Assembly (NCBI GenBank): GCA_910586245.1
Contig: CAJUFY010000002.1
Span: 1 to 64,000, forward strand
Length of the DNA: 64,000 bases
Source of the DNA: an uncultured Christensenella sp.
Lineage (GTDB): Bacteria > Bacillota > Clostridia > Christensenellales > Borkfalkiaceae
Direction of reading: 5' to 3'
The notes beneath the pieces are model-generated. The model did no database searches, was not told the DNA's origin, and saw nothing but the letters and a program-made list of their open reading frames with translations. Numbering within the stretch: position 1 is the stretch's first letter; every line of letters starts with the position of its first letter. Shown piece after piece: positions 25,340-33,247 of the stretch. The translations under genes and the position numbers were made by a program.

Positions 25340-27739
25340 ATGTTAAAGGGCAAATTTATCGGAGTTCAAGAAAAGGCGAACGTGTTCGCTGTTGAGAAGA
25401 AGTTTACGGCACACGCAGGCGAAAAAGCGTTGTTGCGGGCAACGGCGTTGGGGCTTTATTTTGCCAAGCTCAACGGCGTACGGGTGGGCGATGGCTATTT
25501 GACCCCCGGCTGGACCTCGTATAACAAAATGCTACAAGTGCAGGAGTATAACGTTTCCGCGCTCTTAAAAGAGGGTGAAAACGTTTTAACGCTCACCGTC
25601 GGCGAGGGTTGGTTTTGCGGCGGCGTTACCTGGATGAAAAAGCGCGATTTGTATGGAAAACAGTCCGCCGTGTGTGCCGATTTGGTTTTTGCAGACAGAG
25701 CAATTTCCACGGACGAGAGCTTTTCGGCGCACGAGAGCTATATCCGCGTAAGCGGCATTTACGACGGAGAAACGCAGGACTTTACGGCGGAGTGCAAACA
25801 GCTCACCGTGTGCGAGGTTGCATTCGATAAAAGCGTGCTCGTACCGCAGATAAGTGAGCCTGTGCGCAATATCGAACGACTTGCGGTGAAAGAGATTATA
25901 CATACGCCCGCGGGCGAATTGGTATACGATTTCGGGCAAAACATGGCGGGCGTGGTGGAAATCAGAACACCCGAAAACTTCGACGGCACGCTTACGTTGC
26001 AATTCGCCGAAATCTTAGTGAACGGGAATTTTTATACCGACAATTTACGGGGCGCAAAGGCGACGGATACCTTTACGGTGAGGGGTGCAACAACGCTTGT
26101 GCCCAAATTTACCTTTCACGGCTTCCGTTATATGAAATTGACGGGCGCGGAACTGCCAAAAGAGAACGTGACGGCAATCGTGCGGCATACCGACATGAAA
26201 CGGACGGGGTATGTACGCACGAACAACTCGCGGTTCAACCGTTTGATGGACAATGTGGTTTGGGGACAGAAGGGCAATTTTGTAGATATTGCCACGGATT
26301 GTCCGCAACGTGACGAGCGGCTGGGTTGGACGGGGGACATCAACGCATTTTGCACGACGGCGGCGTATAATTACGATATCCGCGCGTTTATGAAAAAGTG
26401 GCTTGCGGATGTGCGCAACGACCAAGCGGAAAACGGCAAAATCCCGCACGTTGCTCCCGACGTATTGCGCGGCGAGGGCGATATCTCCACGGCGGCGATG
26501 TGGTGCGATGCAATTACGATGGTGCCGTGGAAGTTGTATGAAATATACGACGACAAAAGTTTTCTTTCCGAAAACTTCGGTGCGATGAAAAAGTTTATTT
26601 TCGCTCGCGAACGGAATATGCAGAACGGATTGATCGCACAGGGATTCGAATGGGGCGACTGGCTTGCGCTCGACAACGAGGCGATTATCGGCAACGGGGT
26701 GTTCGGTAGGACGGATCCTTATTATATCGCAAACGTTCTGCATGCTCATTCGCTGAAAATCGTAGCAAATACGGCGAAACTGTTGGGTGATCAAGAGGAC
26801 AAAATCTATCGGGGAAAATATGAAGAGCACTTAAAACGAGTGCGGGAGGAATATTTTACCGCGGGCGGCAGACTGTGCTTGGATACGGTTACGGCGCAGG
26901 TGTTGGCGTTGTACTTCAATATTGTGCCCGATAAGCGCCGAGCAAACCTTGCAAAAACGCTTAACGAAAACGTGATCAAACATGGCTACCGCATGGTGAC
27001 GGGCTTTATCGGTTCTCCCTATTTGTTGTTTGCTTTGGCGGATAACGGATATTTTGAAACGGCGCGGAGGGTGCTTTTGAACAACGGCTATCCCGGTTGG
27101 CTGTACGAAGTGGATATGGGCGCAACGACGATCTGGGAACGTTGGAACAGTTTAATGCCCGATGGCACGCCCAATCCCGACGGCATGAACAGCTACAATC
27201 ACTATGCCTACGGTTCTGTTATGGAGTTCGTCTACCGCAGAATTGCGGGAATCGAGGCAACGGAAGCGGGATTTAAAAAGATAAGAATTGCGCCCAATCC
27301 CTGCAAGGGGCTTGCGAAGTTCAAAGCAGAGTATGAGAGCGTGAAGAGCAAAATCGTTTCGGGCTACGCGCAAAAAGACGGCAAAATCAAATTTACGGTA
27401 GAAATTCCCGAAGGTGTGCAGGCGGAAATCATTCTGCCGAATGAAGAGCCGATTACCGTTACGGGCGGGAAGTACGAATACGAGCGCGAATGGGAAAATC
27501 TTGAAGCAGAGCCGTTTACGCCCGAGAGCTATGTGACGGAGGTATTCGACAACCCCAAAGCGGTAAAGGCGTTTAACGAAGTGTTCGGTGGAATATTTAC
27601 AGGCAGCGAAATCGCCTGGATGAAGAACGAGCCCAAAACACTCGGCTTTATGGCGTGGTTCCGAGATCAAGAAAAGAAGATGATGCTTTCCGATTTTCCC
27701 GCTATGCTCAAACGCGCGAACGAACTATTTTTACGGTAA
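25340..27739 (+). CDS. GH78 alpha-L-rhamnosidase
   Basis: A 799-residue cytoplasmic enzyme. N-terminal beta domains include LLRATALGLYFAKLNG and the YLTPGWTSYNKMLQVQEYNV stretch typical of bacterial rhamnosidases. The (alpha/alpha)6 barrel has DCPQRDERLGWTGD (residues 320-333; acidic pair Asp325/Glu326) and GATTIWERW with candidate base Glu600. About 60 helical residues follow the usual C-terminal domain. The ATG at 25340, 7 bases after the GH31 stop, aligns with the expected N terminus; its ribosome site is weak, suggesting translational coupling. It would release terminal alpha-L-rhamnose. A terminator follows, closing the locus. Confidence 0.9.
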   Translation: MLKGKFIGVQEKANVFAVEKKFTAHAGEKALLRATALGLYFAKLNGVRVGDGYLTPGWTSYNKMLQVQEYNVSALLKEGENVLTLTVGEGWFCGGVTWMKKRDLYGKQSAVCADLVFADRAISTDESFSAHESYIRVSGIYDGETQDFTAECKQLTVCEVAFDKSVLVPQISEPVRNIERLAVKEIIHTPAGELVYDFGQNMAGVVEIRTPENFDGTLTLQFAEILVNGNFYTDNLRGAKATDTFTVRGATTLVPKFTFHGFRYMKLTGAELPKENVTAIVRHTDMKRTGYVRTNNSRFNRLMDNVVWGQKGNFVDIATDCPQRDERLGWTGDINAFCTTAAYNYDIRAFMKKWLADVRNDQAENGKIPHVAPDVLRGEGDISTAAMWCDAITMVPWKLYEIYDDKSFLSENFGAMKKFIFARERNMQNGLIAQGFEWGDWLALDNEAIIGNGVFGRTDPYYIANVLHAHSLKIVANTAKLLGDQEDKIYRGKYEEHLKRVREEYFTAGGRLCLDTVTAQVLALYFNIVPDKRRANLAKTLNENVIKHGYRMVTGFIGSPYLLFALADNGYFETARRVLLNNGYPGWLYEVDMGATTIWERWNSLMPDGTPNPDGMNSYNHYAYGSVMEFVYRRIAGIEATEAGFKKIRIAPNPCKGLAKFKAEYESVKSKIVSGYAQKDGKIKFTVEIPEGVQAEIILPNEEPITVTGGKYEYEREWENLEAEPFTPESYVTEVFDNPKAVKAFNEVFGGIFTGSEIAWMKNEPKTLGFMAWFRDQEKKMMLSDFPAMLKRANELFLR

Positions 27740-27771
27740 AAGTTTTCAGTGCGGAAATGATTGCAAAAAAG

Positions 27772-27802
27772 AAAGTTCCTCCGTTAAGGAGGAGCTTTTT
27801 TC
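27772..27802 (+). terminator. Intrinsic terminator closing glycan locus
   Basis: An 11-bp stem with one G-U pair (AAAGTTCCTCC with GGAGGAGCTTT), loop GTTAA, then a T run. It lies about 30 bases after the rhamnosidase stop. Confidence 0.85.
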
Positions 27803-27850
27803 TTGAAAAACTTAAATTCGATCTAAGCGGAAAAAGATTGAGAAAAATTC

Positions 27851-27879
27851 TTGTGCGCGGGCGCGATCTGTGCTATAAT
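27851..27879 (+). promoter_or_regulatory. Promoter with almost no leader
   Basis: TTGTGC (27851-27856), 17 bases, TATAAT (27874-27879). Only 9 bases separate the -10 box from the ATG at 27889, so the transcript would begin about 2-3 bases before the start codon. Confidence 0.65.
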
Positions 27880-27888
27880 TCGTGGGAA

Positions 27889-28143
27889 ATGTATTATACT
27901 TATTTCGTACGGTGCGCCGACGGAAGCCTGTACGCGGGCTACACGAACGATCTGAATCGGCGGGTGGAAGCGCACAACGCGGGCAAAGGCGCAAAATATA
28001 CGCGCAGCCGTTTGCCCGTGCTGCTCGTTTACAGCGAATCGTTCGACGAGGCGCGTGAAGCGCGCAGCCGCGAATGGAATTTGAAACGGCTCACCCGCGC
28101 CCAAAAGGAAGCGCTGATCGCGCAAAAGGACGGCGCACTTTGA
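27889..28143 (+). CDS. GIY-YIG domain protein (YhbQ/UPF0213-like)
   Basis: An 84-residue single-domain GIY-YIG protein: YYTYFVRCADGSLYAGYTND carries the split motif (YTYFV ... YAGYT), followed by an arginine in LNRRVEAHN and YTRSRLPVLLVYSE, as in the UPF0213/YhbQ group. These are short nuclease-fold proteins; biological role is not settled, with DNA repair often suggested. A longer upstream frame exists but crosses the terminator and promoter. A GTGGGA just before ATG could act as a ribosome site only if transcription starts further upstream. The next gene overlaps its stop. Confidence 0.85.
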   Translation: MYYTYFVRCADGSLYAGYTNDLNRRVEAHNAGKGAKYTRSRLPVLLVYSESFDEAREARSREWNLKRLTRAQKEALIAQKDGAL

Positions 28144-28775
28144 AATTCGATTTTGCCGCGCTCCGTTTTTTCGAGGATCCGAATATTTCCGATCGGGTAT
28201 ACTGGTATCTTTGTCCTTTCCCCGTAAAAGAGGGGGAACTCGTCCTCGCGCCCGTTGGTTCGCACGACCGTTTGCAGTGCGCCCGCGTGGAGCGGACGCG
28301 TTCTGCCGAACCCGAAAACGCGCCCTACGATCTGCGCGTAATTAAGGAGATTGCGGCGAAGGCGGGCGCGCATAAGCGCGATTTCAACGGATATCTCTGC
28401 CGCGATCTGGGCGGAATGCGTTACGACCGGAAGCGGTTTACCCGATACGGCGTGTTCCTCTGCGCGGAGGGGGTTCCGGGCAAAGACGCGCTCGACGCGT
28501 TGTACGATTACGGCGCGGCGGTGATCGAAGCGGGCGAATGCAGCTCCGCTGCGCTGTGGCGCACGCTTGCCCGCGCGAACGATCCCGTTCTCATCTGCGG
28601 GGCGTGTGCGAAAGAGATCGCCGCACGGCTGTTGCTCCTTGCGGGCGTTTGCGCGGAGGACGTGAAAAGAGTCCGTCTTTCGGCGGGCGAGCCACAGCGG
28701 GATAGCGCGACGTTTTTGGAAGAAACGGGGCTTGCGCGGGAAGAGATCCGCTTGCTGCAAGAAAAACTCCGTTAA
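28140..28775 (+). CDS. Uncharacterised protein with PriA-N-like start
   Basis: A 211-residue protein I do not recognise. The first 50 residues (RVYWYLCPFPVKEGELVLAPVGSHDRLQCARVERT) follow the pattern of the PriA 3'-DNA-binding domain: hydrophobic strands, a 'G-x-L-V-x-x-P-x-G' turn, then a return strand. The rest is mixed alpha/beta with CGACAKE near residue 160. The TTG at 28140 overlaps the stop of the GIY-YIG gene and is favoured by coupling; frame continuity permits an earlier start. The similar small protein at 40027 shares the same turn pattern. Function unknown. Confidence 0.55.
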   Translation: MKFDFAALRFFEDPNISDRVYWYLCPFPVKEGELVLAPVGSHDRLQCARVERTRSAEPENAPYDLRVIKEIAAKAGAHKRDFNGYLCRDLGGMRYDRKRFTRYGVFLCAEGVPGKDALDALYDYGAAVIEAGECSSAALWRTLARANDPVLICGACAKEIAARLLLLAGVCAEDVKRVRLSAGEPQRDSATFLEETGLAREEIRLLQEKLR

Positions 28776-28785
28776 AGGACGGCAT

Positions 28786-29769
28786 ATGAAACACATTTTA
28801 ATGATTGCGACGGGCGGCACGATCGCCTCGAAAAATACGGGATCGGGGCTTGCGCCCGCAATGACTTCGGAAGAACTTCTGCGTTGCGTGCCCGAAATCG
28901 CGGACACGTGCCGCGTCACGACGGTGCAACCGTTCAATCTCGACAGTACCAACGTGAGCCCGAAACACTGGTTGGAAATCGCGCGGCTGATCGAAAGCAA
29001 TTACGGCGCGTACGACGGCTTCGTCGTAACGCACGGAACGGACACCATGGCGTACACGGCGGCGGCGCTTTCGTATCTCATTCAGAACTCGCCCAAACCC
29101 GTGGTTCTCACGGGTTCGCAGAAGTCGGCTTACCTGCGCGATACCGACGCACGGCAAAATCTTGCCGATGCGTTCGCGTTCTGTACCGACGATAACGCCT
29201 GCGGCGTGCACGTGGTGTTCGACGGAAACGTGATTTTAGGCACGCGCGCCAAAAAGACGCGCACGCACAGTTATAACGCGTTCACAAGCGTCGATTATCC
29301 CAACGCCGCGCTCATGCGCGAAGGCAAGCCCTTTTATTATTTTAACGAAGAGAAGGGAACGCCGAAATTCTATCGTGCGTTGAACGAAAGGGTGTTCGTG
29401 CTGAAAATGATCCCCGGCATGAAAGCGGATATTTTCGACTATCTCGAAAAATCCTGCGACGGGCTGGTGATCGAATCGTTCGGCGCGGGCGGATTGCCCG
29501 ACTACGGCGACGGCGCGTTTTTTACACGGCTGAAAGCGTTTCTTTCGCTTGGAAAAACGGTGGTGCTTACCACGCAGGTCGAGCGGGAGGGCAGTTCGCT
29601 CGACAAATACGAAGTGGGCAGAAAACTCCGCGCGTGCGGCAACGTGCTCGAAGCGCGCTGCATGACGCTCGAAGCGACGAGCGCAAAACTCATGTGGCTT
29701 CTTTCGTTTGCGAAGGGCGAAGAAGTGGAGCGGTTATTTTATACGCCCGTCGGGAAAGATATTTTTTAA
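28786..29769 (+). CDS. ansA: L-asparaginase
   Basis: A 327-residue cytoplasmic type-I asparaginase hydrolysing L-asparagine to aspartate and ammonia. The N terminus HILMIATGGTIAS contains the catalytic Thr loop (TGGTIA), and VVTHGTDTMAYTAAALS holds the second conserved Thr-Asp pair (HGTDT). LTGSQKS is the Ser/Lys-bearing turn. Length fits the family. The start at 28786 follows AAAGGAC at 9 bases; a longer frame has no ribosome site. It lies 10 bases after the previous gene, so the three genes from 27889 look co-transcribed. Confidence 0.93.
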   Translation: MKHILMIATGGTIASKNTGSGLAPAMTSEELLRCVPEIADTCRVTTVQPFNLDSTNVSPKHWLEIARLIESNYGAYDGFVVTHGTDTMAYTAAALSYLIQNSPKPVVLTGSQKSAYLRDTDARQNLADAFAFCTDDNACGVHVVFDGNVILGTRAKKTRTHSYNAFTSVDYPNAALMREGKPFYYFNEEKGTPKFYRALNERVFVLKMIPGMKADIFDYLEKSCDGLVIESFGAGGLPDYGDGAFFTRLKAFLSLGKTVVLTTQVEREGSSLDKYEVGRKLRACGNVLEARCMTLEATSAKLMWLLSFAKGEEVERLFYTPVGKDIF

Positions 29770-29772
29770 AAT

Positions 29773-29970
29773 TTATTTGCATTCGCGAACGGTCAGTTTA
29801 AAATTCTGACCGTTGGGAAAAGACAGGCGCAACGCCTGTTTTTTTGTTTCGAACAAGCCGATAAAATATTCCTGTAACAGAGGAGCGATTTCCTGCAACA
29901 AGCAGTTTGCGGGGAATCGCTCTTCGTTTTTTGCTGCGTTGACGGTTGCGTTTACGATTTGATTTTTCAT
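29773..29970 (-). CDS. Small uncharacterised protein, divergent to XRE gene
   Basis: A 65-residue protein beginning MKNQIVNATVNAAKNEERFP and ending FPNGQNFKLTVRECK. AAGAGG lies 7 bases before the ATG on the minus strand, and a strong minus-strand promoter stands about 55 bases upstream. I do not recognise it. The sequence is amphipathic and soluble. It faces the double-HTH regulator across a shared operator, so it may be the regulator's target or partner. A longer frame upstream on the same strand would run through the operator and is not favoured. Its stop is 3 bases from the asparaginase stop. Confidence 0.6.
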   Translation of the reverse strand: MKNQIVNATVNAAKNEERFPANCLLQEIAPLLQEYFIGLFETKKQALRLSFPNGQNFKLTVRECK

Positions 29971-30025
29971 AACTTCATACCTCTTAAAAGTTGGTACTTC
30001 ATGCGTGTACCGATTTTGTACTTTT

Positions 30026-30054
30026 ATTATAGGCTCTATTCGTTTTACAGTCAA
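30026..30054 (-). promoter_or_regulatory. Promoter of small divergent ORF
   Basis: On the minus strand: TTGACT (30054-30049), 17 bases, TATAAT (30031-30026). The -35 box and spacer lie inside the inverted repeat at 30034-30076. Confidence 0.75.
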
Positions 30055-30076
30055 ACAAAATGTAAAACGAGTAGAG
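30034..30076 (+). promoter_or_regulatory. Inverted repeat, likely operator
   Basis: CTCTATTCGTTTTACA (30034-30049) and TGTAAAACGAGTAGAG (30061-30076) are inverted repeats with one mismatch in 16, spaced by 11 bases. The left arm covers the -35/-10 spacer of the minus-strand promoter. The likely binder is the XRE-type protein encoded 30 bases downstream. Confidence 0.65.
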
Positions 30077-30106
30077 CATAATATTTTGTAGAAAGAGGAC
30101 TTTGTT

Positions 30107-30544
30107 ATGGTGAATTTGTCGGTATTTGTCGAAAGGCTCAAAGAGTATATGAACGACTACGATTTAAACGAAACAACGCTTGCAAAAGCAATCGGTTGCA
30201 GTCGGGTAACGATTTCGAATATCATCAATGAAGCGCATATGCCTTCTACCGAAACGTTGATTGCATTAACGGCGTATTTTAAGTGCTCTGCGGATTATTT
30301 GTTGGGCATGACTGATTTTCCGCACGAAGTTACGTTGAAACGGGTTCAGCCGTTCAATGAAATTTTGCGAACGCTTTTGAAAGAAAACCGAAAATCGCAA
30401 TATAATTTGCGCAAAGAATTAAAAATATCCAGTTCGCTGGTTTACAAGTGGCTGTCGGGGGAAGCACAACCCAGCGTATACAGTTTAATGAAATTAACAA
30501 GTTATTTTAATTGCTCCGTCGATCATCTTTTGGGCAGAGAATAA
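30107..30544 (+). CDS. XRE-family regulator with two HTH domains
   Basis: A 145-residue protein made of two Cro/CI-type helix-turn-helix domains in tandem: residues about 7-65 (LNETTLAKAIGCSRVTISNI) and about 80-143 (KSQYNLRKELKISSSLVYKW). Each ends in a near-identical YFKCSADYLLG / YFNCSVDHLLG. Two DNA-binding heads and no other domain is uncommon; typical XRE repressors pair one HTH with a dimerisation or sensor domain. AGAGGA precedes the ATG. The inverted repeat between it and the divergent small ORF suggests autoregulation. Confidence 0.85.
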   Translation: MVNLSVFVERLKEYMNDYDLNETTLAKAIGCSRVTISNIINEAHMPSTETLIALTAYFKCSADYLLGMTDFPHEVTLKRVQPFNEILRTLLKENRKSQYNLRKELKISSSLVYKWLSGEAQPSVYSLMKLTSYFNCSVDHLLGRE

Positions 30545-30547
30545 TTA

Positions 30548-30584
30548 CAAGGGGCGCGACCGATTGAATCGGTCGCGCCCCTTG
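30548..30584 (+). repeat. Perfect 18-bp-arm palindrome
   Basis: CAAGGGGCGCGACCGATT and its exact complement flank a single base. It ends the XRE transcript region but has no T tract, so intrinsic termination would be weak; a cruciform or repeat element is possible. Confidence 0.6.
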
Positions 30585-30622
30585 TCTGAATCGAAACATA
30601 ATATTGCAATATAAAATCGGGC

Positions 30623-30652
30623 TCCCAAAAAGTATCGAAGAACTTTTTGGGA
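30623..30652 (+). repeat. 11-bp hairpin TCCCAAAAAGT
   Basis: TCCCAAAAAGT (30623-30633) pairs perfectly with ACTTTTTGGGA (30642-30652). No T tract on the plus strand. Function unknown. Confidence 0.4.
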
Positions 30653-30676
30653 AAAGGAGAAATCGGCGTTAAAACA

Positions 30677-30702
30677 AATAAGACGGCTTTCGCCGTCTTA
30701 TT
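30677..30702 (-). terminator. Terminator of tRNA-Arg
   Basis: AATAAGACGGC and GCCGTCTTATT form an 11-bp stem with a 4-base loop. On the minus strand it is followed by TTGTTTT, fitting termination of the tRNA-Arg transcript 25 bases beyond its CCA. Confidence 0.75.
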
Positions 30703-30726
30703 GTAAAAATTCGCCGTGTTTCGACG

Positions 30727-30803
30727 TGGTGCACCCGGCGAGGATCGAACTCACAACCTTCAGCGTCGGAGGCTGACGCGCTATCCAATTGCGCTACGAG
30801 TGC
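30727..30803 (-). tRNA. tRNA-Arg (anticodon CCG)
   Basis: On the minus strand the acceptor GCACTCG pairs with CGGGTGC (one G-T). The anticodon stem is TCAGC/GCTGA and its loop CTCCGAC gives anticodon CCG (Arg, codon CGG), with U33 and A37 in place. CCA is encoded. An extended -10 (TGCTATAAT on the minus strand, about 30825-30817) lies upstream. Confidence 0.93.
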
Positions 30804-30903
30804 TTCAACGTTAGCCATTATAGCACAACTATCTGAAAAATGCTTTATATTTTCAGTCGATTATGGTAAAATAAAAGAAAAAATTTTTACGCAAGGCGTC
30901 TTT

Positions 30904-31980
30904 ATGCAGAAAACCGTCATCGTCGGCATGAGCGGCGGAGTGGACAGCTCCGTTGCCGCGCTGCTCTTAAAACAACAAGGTTACCGTGTCGTCGGGCTCT
31001 TTATGCAGAACTGGGAAGAGACGGATCCGAACGGCGCATGCACTGCGGAAGCGGATTTTGCCGACGTGGAACGCGTTTGCGGACTTCTGGATATCCCTTA
31101 CTATACCGTCAATTTTGCAAAAGAGTATCTCGACCGCGTTTTTTCCTATTTCCTTGCGGAATATCAGGCGGGCAGAACGCCGAATCCCGACGTGCTGTGT
31201 AACCGCGAAATCAAATTCGGGCCTTTCAAAGATTACGCAAAAAAACTGGGCGCCGATTACGTTGCTACGGGGCATTACTGCGGGATTTCTCACGAAAACG
31301 GCGTGCACCGTTTGTTAAAGGCGCGGGACGCGAATAAAGATCAGACTTACTTTTTAAATCAGCTTTCGCAGGATCAGCTCGACGGCGTGCTTTTTCCGCT
31401 TGCGGGGCTGGACAAACCGCAGGTGCGCGCGCTTGCCGAAGAGTACGGACTTTCCACCGCGAAGAAGAAGGATTCCACGGGCATCTGTTTTATCGGCGAG
31501 CGGAATTTCCGTCGGTTCTTGCAGACGTATCTGCCTGCGCAACGCGGTAAAATAAAAACGCTCGGCGGCGAAACGGTCGGCGAACATCTGGGGCTCATGT
31601 ACTATACGCTCGGTCAAAGGCGGGGGCTCGACCTTGGCGGAAGAAAGGGGGAAGCGGGCAGATGGTTCGTCGTAAAAAAGGATCTGGAACAAAACGTACT
31701 CTACGTTTCCCACGGCGACGAAGCTCCGCTCTATTCCAACGGGTGTACCGTCGAGGGCATGAATTTTATTCCTTTTCCGCCCGAAGCGAAAGAGTTTTCC
31801 TGCAAAGCGAAGTTCCGTTACCGTCAGGGCGAACAGGGCGTGCGCGTGCAACGCATGGGGGATACCGCTTTGAAAATCTTTTTCGACGAACCGCAGCGCG
31901 CGGTGACCGAAGGGCAGTACGCCGTACTGTACGACGAAACGCAGTGTCTCGGCGGCGGCGTGATCACGGGTACGTTTTAA
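30904..31980 (+). CDS. mnmA: tRNA-specific 2-thiouridylase MnmA
   Basis: A 358-residue enzyme that thiolates uridine-34 of tRNA-Lys, Glu and Gln using ATP and sulfur relayed by a cysteine desulfurase. The PP-loop [10 protein letters not shown] lies at residues 10-19. The two catalytic cysteines are visible: Cys99 in [13 protein letters not shown] and Cys195 in [23 protein letters not shown] marks the central domain and the C-terminal barrel follows. Length fits the family. The ribosome site (AAGGCG) is weak. Confidence 0.95.
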   Translation: MQKTVIVGMSGGVDSSVAALLLKQQGYRVVGLFMQNWEETDPNGACTAEADFADVERVCGLLDIPYYTVNFAKEYLDRVFSYFLAEYQAGRTPNPDVLCNREIKFGPFKDYAKKLGADYVATGHYCGISHENGVHRLLKARDANKDQTYFLNQLSQDQLDGVLFPLAGLDKPQVRALAEEYGLSTAKKKDSTGICFIGERNFRRFLQTYLPAQRGKIKTLGGETVGEHLGLMYYTLGQRRGLDLGGRKGEAGRWFVVKKDLEQNVLYVSHGDEAPLYSNGCTVEGMNFIPFPPEAKEFSCKAKFRYRQGEQGVRVQRMGDTALKIFFDEPQRAVTEGQYAVLYDETQCLGGGVITGTF

Positions 31981-32015
31981 CGAAAAGAATTCGGTTTTTT
32001 AAAGGGAGGGTTGCA

Positions 32016-32414
32016 ATGAGTCGGCTTTGTGAATTTTTAAGAGAATGCGGGGCGTTTATGCTCCTTACGTTAAACGGCGGGAAGCCTGCGGGCAGACCGT
32101 TCGGCGCGGTTACGGAAATCGGCGGCGATCTTTTGATCTGCGCGGGCGCGGGCAAACCCGTGTTCGATCAGCTCAAAGAAAATCCGTGCGTGCAGTTTCT
32201 TGCGCTCAAAGCGGGCACGCGCGACTGGGCGCGCGCGGACGGCGTTGCGCGGGAAACGTTCGATTTGGAGATCAAAGCGCAAATGCTTCGCGATTGTCCG
32301 AACCTGTTAAAATATCACGCACAGGCGGAAGATCCGTCTTTTCACGTGTTCCGCGTTGCCGTTGAAAACGCGGAGCTGCATACTAACGGCGGAACGGAAA
32401 AAATCGTGAACTGA
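32016..32414 (+). CDS. Pyridoxamine 5'-phosphate oxidase-like FMN-binding protein
   Basis: A 132-residue split-barrel protein: MLLTLNGGKPAGRPFGAVTEIGGDLLICAGAGKPVFDQLKENP has the strand order and 'R-P-F' turn of small pyridoxamine-phosphate-oxidase-like flavoproteins, and ends HVFRVAVENAELH. These small members usually bind FMN or another cofactor, and substrates are unknown. GGGAGGG lies 8 bases before the ATG. It follows mnmA by 35 bases. The hairpin at 32451-32482 could act as its terminator. Confidence 0.75.
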   Translation: MSRLCEFLRECGAFMLLTLNGGKPAGRPFGAVTEIGGDLLICAGAGKPVFDQLKENPCVQFLALKAGTRDWARADGVARETFDLEIKAQMLRDCPNLLKYHAQAEDPSFHVFRVAVENAELHTNGGTEKIVN

Positions 32415-32424
32415 AAATTTGAAG

Positions 32425-32454
32425 GTATAAAAGTAATTTCATCCGTCAATAACT
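32425..32454 (+). promoter_or_regulatory. Candidate sigma-F promoter for spoIIR
   Basis: GTATA (32425-32429) matches the sigma-F -35 pattern GYWTA at all five positions. After 15 bases, GTCAATAACT matches eight of ten positions of the sigma-F -10 pattern. spoIIR is sigma-F-dependent in Bacillus subtilis. Predicted start is about 32461. Confidence 0.45.
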
Positions 32455-32482
32455 TCCGTGCTGAGAACGGAGGTTATTTTTT
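32451..32482 (+). promoter_or_regulatory. Hairpin covering spoIIR ribosome site
   Basis: AACTTCCGT (32451-32459) pairs with ACGGAGGTT (32467-32475), nine pairs with one G-U, followed by ATTTTTT. The right arm contains GGAGG, the only ribosome site for spoIIR. In read-through transcripts it would terminate transcription or mask the site; a transcript from about 32461 would lack the left arm. Confidence 0.6.
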
Positions 32483-33019
32483 ATGAAAAAAGCAATCGTA
32501 TTGATTTTATTGATCGCCTCGATCGCGGGAATCGCGCTCGGGTTTGCGGGAACGGGCGCGCAGAACGATTCCGACCGCGCAGCCTATCTGCGGGTACATA
32601 TCCGTGCAAATTCCAACGCGCAGTGCGATCAGGCGGTAAAATATCAGGTGCGCGACAAGGTAGTGGAGTTTTTAACGCCCACCGTTGCGGACTGTGCCAC
32701 CAAAGAAGCGGCAATGGAAAAGATCGGCAGCAAACTGGGCGAAATCGCCCGCGTGGCGGACGGCGTTCTCCGCGCAAACGGTTATACTTACGGCGCGAAA
32801 GCGAGCATCCGCAAAGAAGAATTTCCCACCCGCGTTTACGAGGGCGCGACGCTGGAAGCGGGCGTGTACGACGCGCTTATTTTGGAACTCGGCACGGGCA
32901 AAGGGGACAACTGGTGGTGCGTGGTGTATCCGCCGCTGTGTTTTACGGGCGGGAACGGCAACGTCGTTTACAAGAGCAAGATTGCCGAAATCATTCGCTT
33001 TTTCACGCAAAAACGTTAA
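32483..33019 (+). CDS. spoIIR: Stage II sporulation protein R
   Basis: A 178-residue signal protein: an N-terminal hydrophobic export segment (AIVLILLIASIAGIALGF), then the SpoIIR hallmarks LRVHIRANSNAQCDQAVKYQVRDKV and, near the C terminus, DNWWCVVYPPLCF. In known spore formers the forespore secretes SpoIIR into the intermembrane space to trigger SpoIIGA cleavage of pro-sigma-E in the mother cell. Its presence with sleB-ypeB implies a complete sporulation cycle. The GGAGG lies 9 bases before ATG within a hairpin. Confidence 0.93.
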   Translation: MKKAIVLILLIASIAGIALGFAGTGAQNDSDRAAYLRVHIRANSNAQCDQAVKYQVRDKVVEFLTPTVADCATKEAAMEKIGSKLGEIARVADGVLRANGYTYGAKASIRKEEFPTRVYEGATLEAGVYDALILELGTGKGDNWWCVVYPPLCFTGGNGNVVYKSKIAEIIRFFTQKR

Positions 33020-33247
33020 AAATCCCTGATATTTCGGGGAGAAAGGAAACCTTTTTCGGTTTTTCGATGAGAAAATTTTTTCTTCGACTTCGCGTGACAC
33101 ATTTCGACAAAACATCTTAAATTACGATAAAAAAACCACGCTTGCGAAACTTCCTCCCTTTGCCGATCTATGCTATAATAAAAGCAGACGAAATGAGTTG
33201 CGTTTCGGTTACGGAAGATTTTACGGATAAGCAAAGGAGAGTTACAA

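Noticed and set aside
30107..30544. Prophage remnant at the XRE gene
   Set aside because: No other phage-type gene lies nearby and base composition matches the surroundings.
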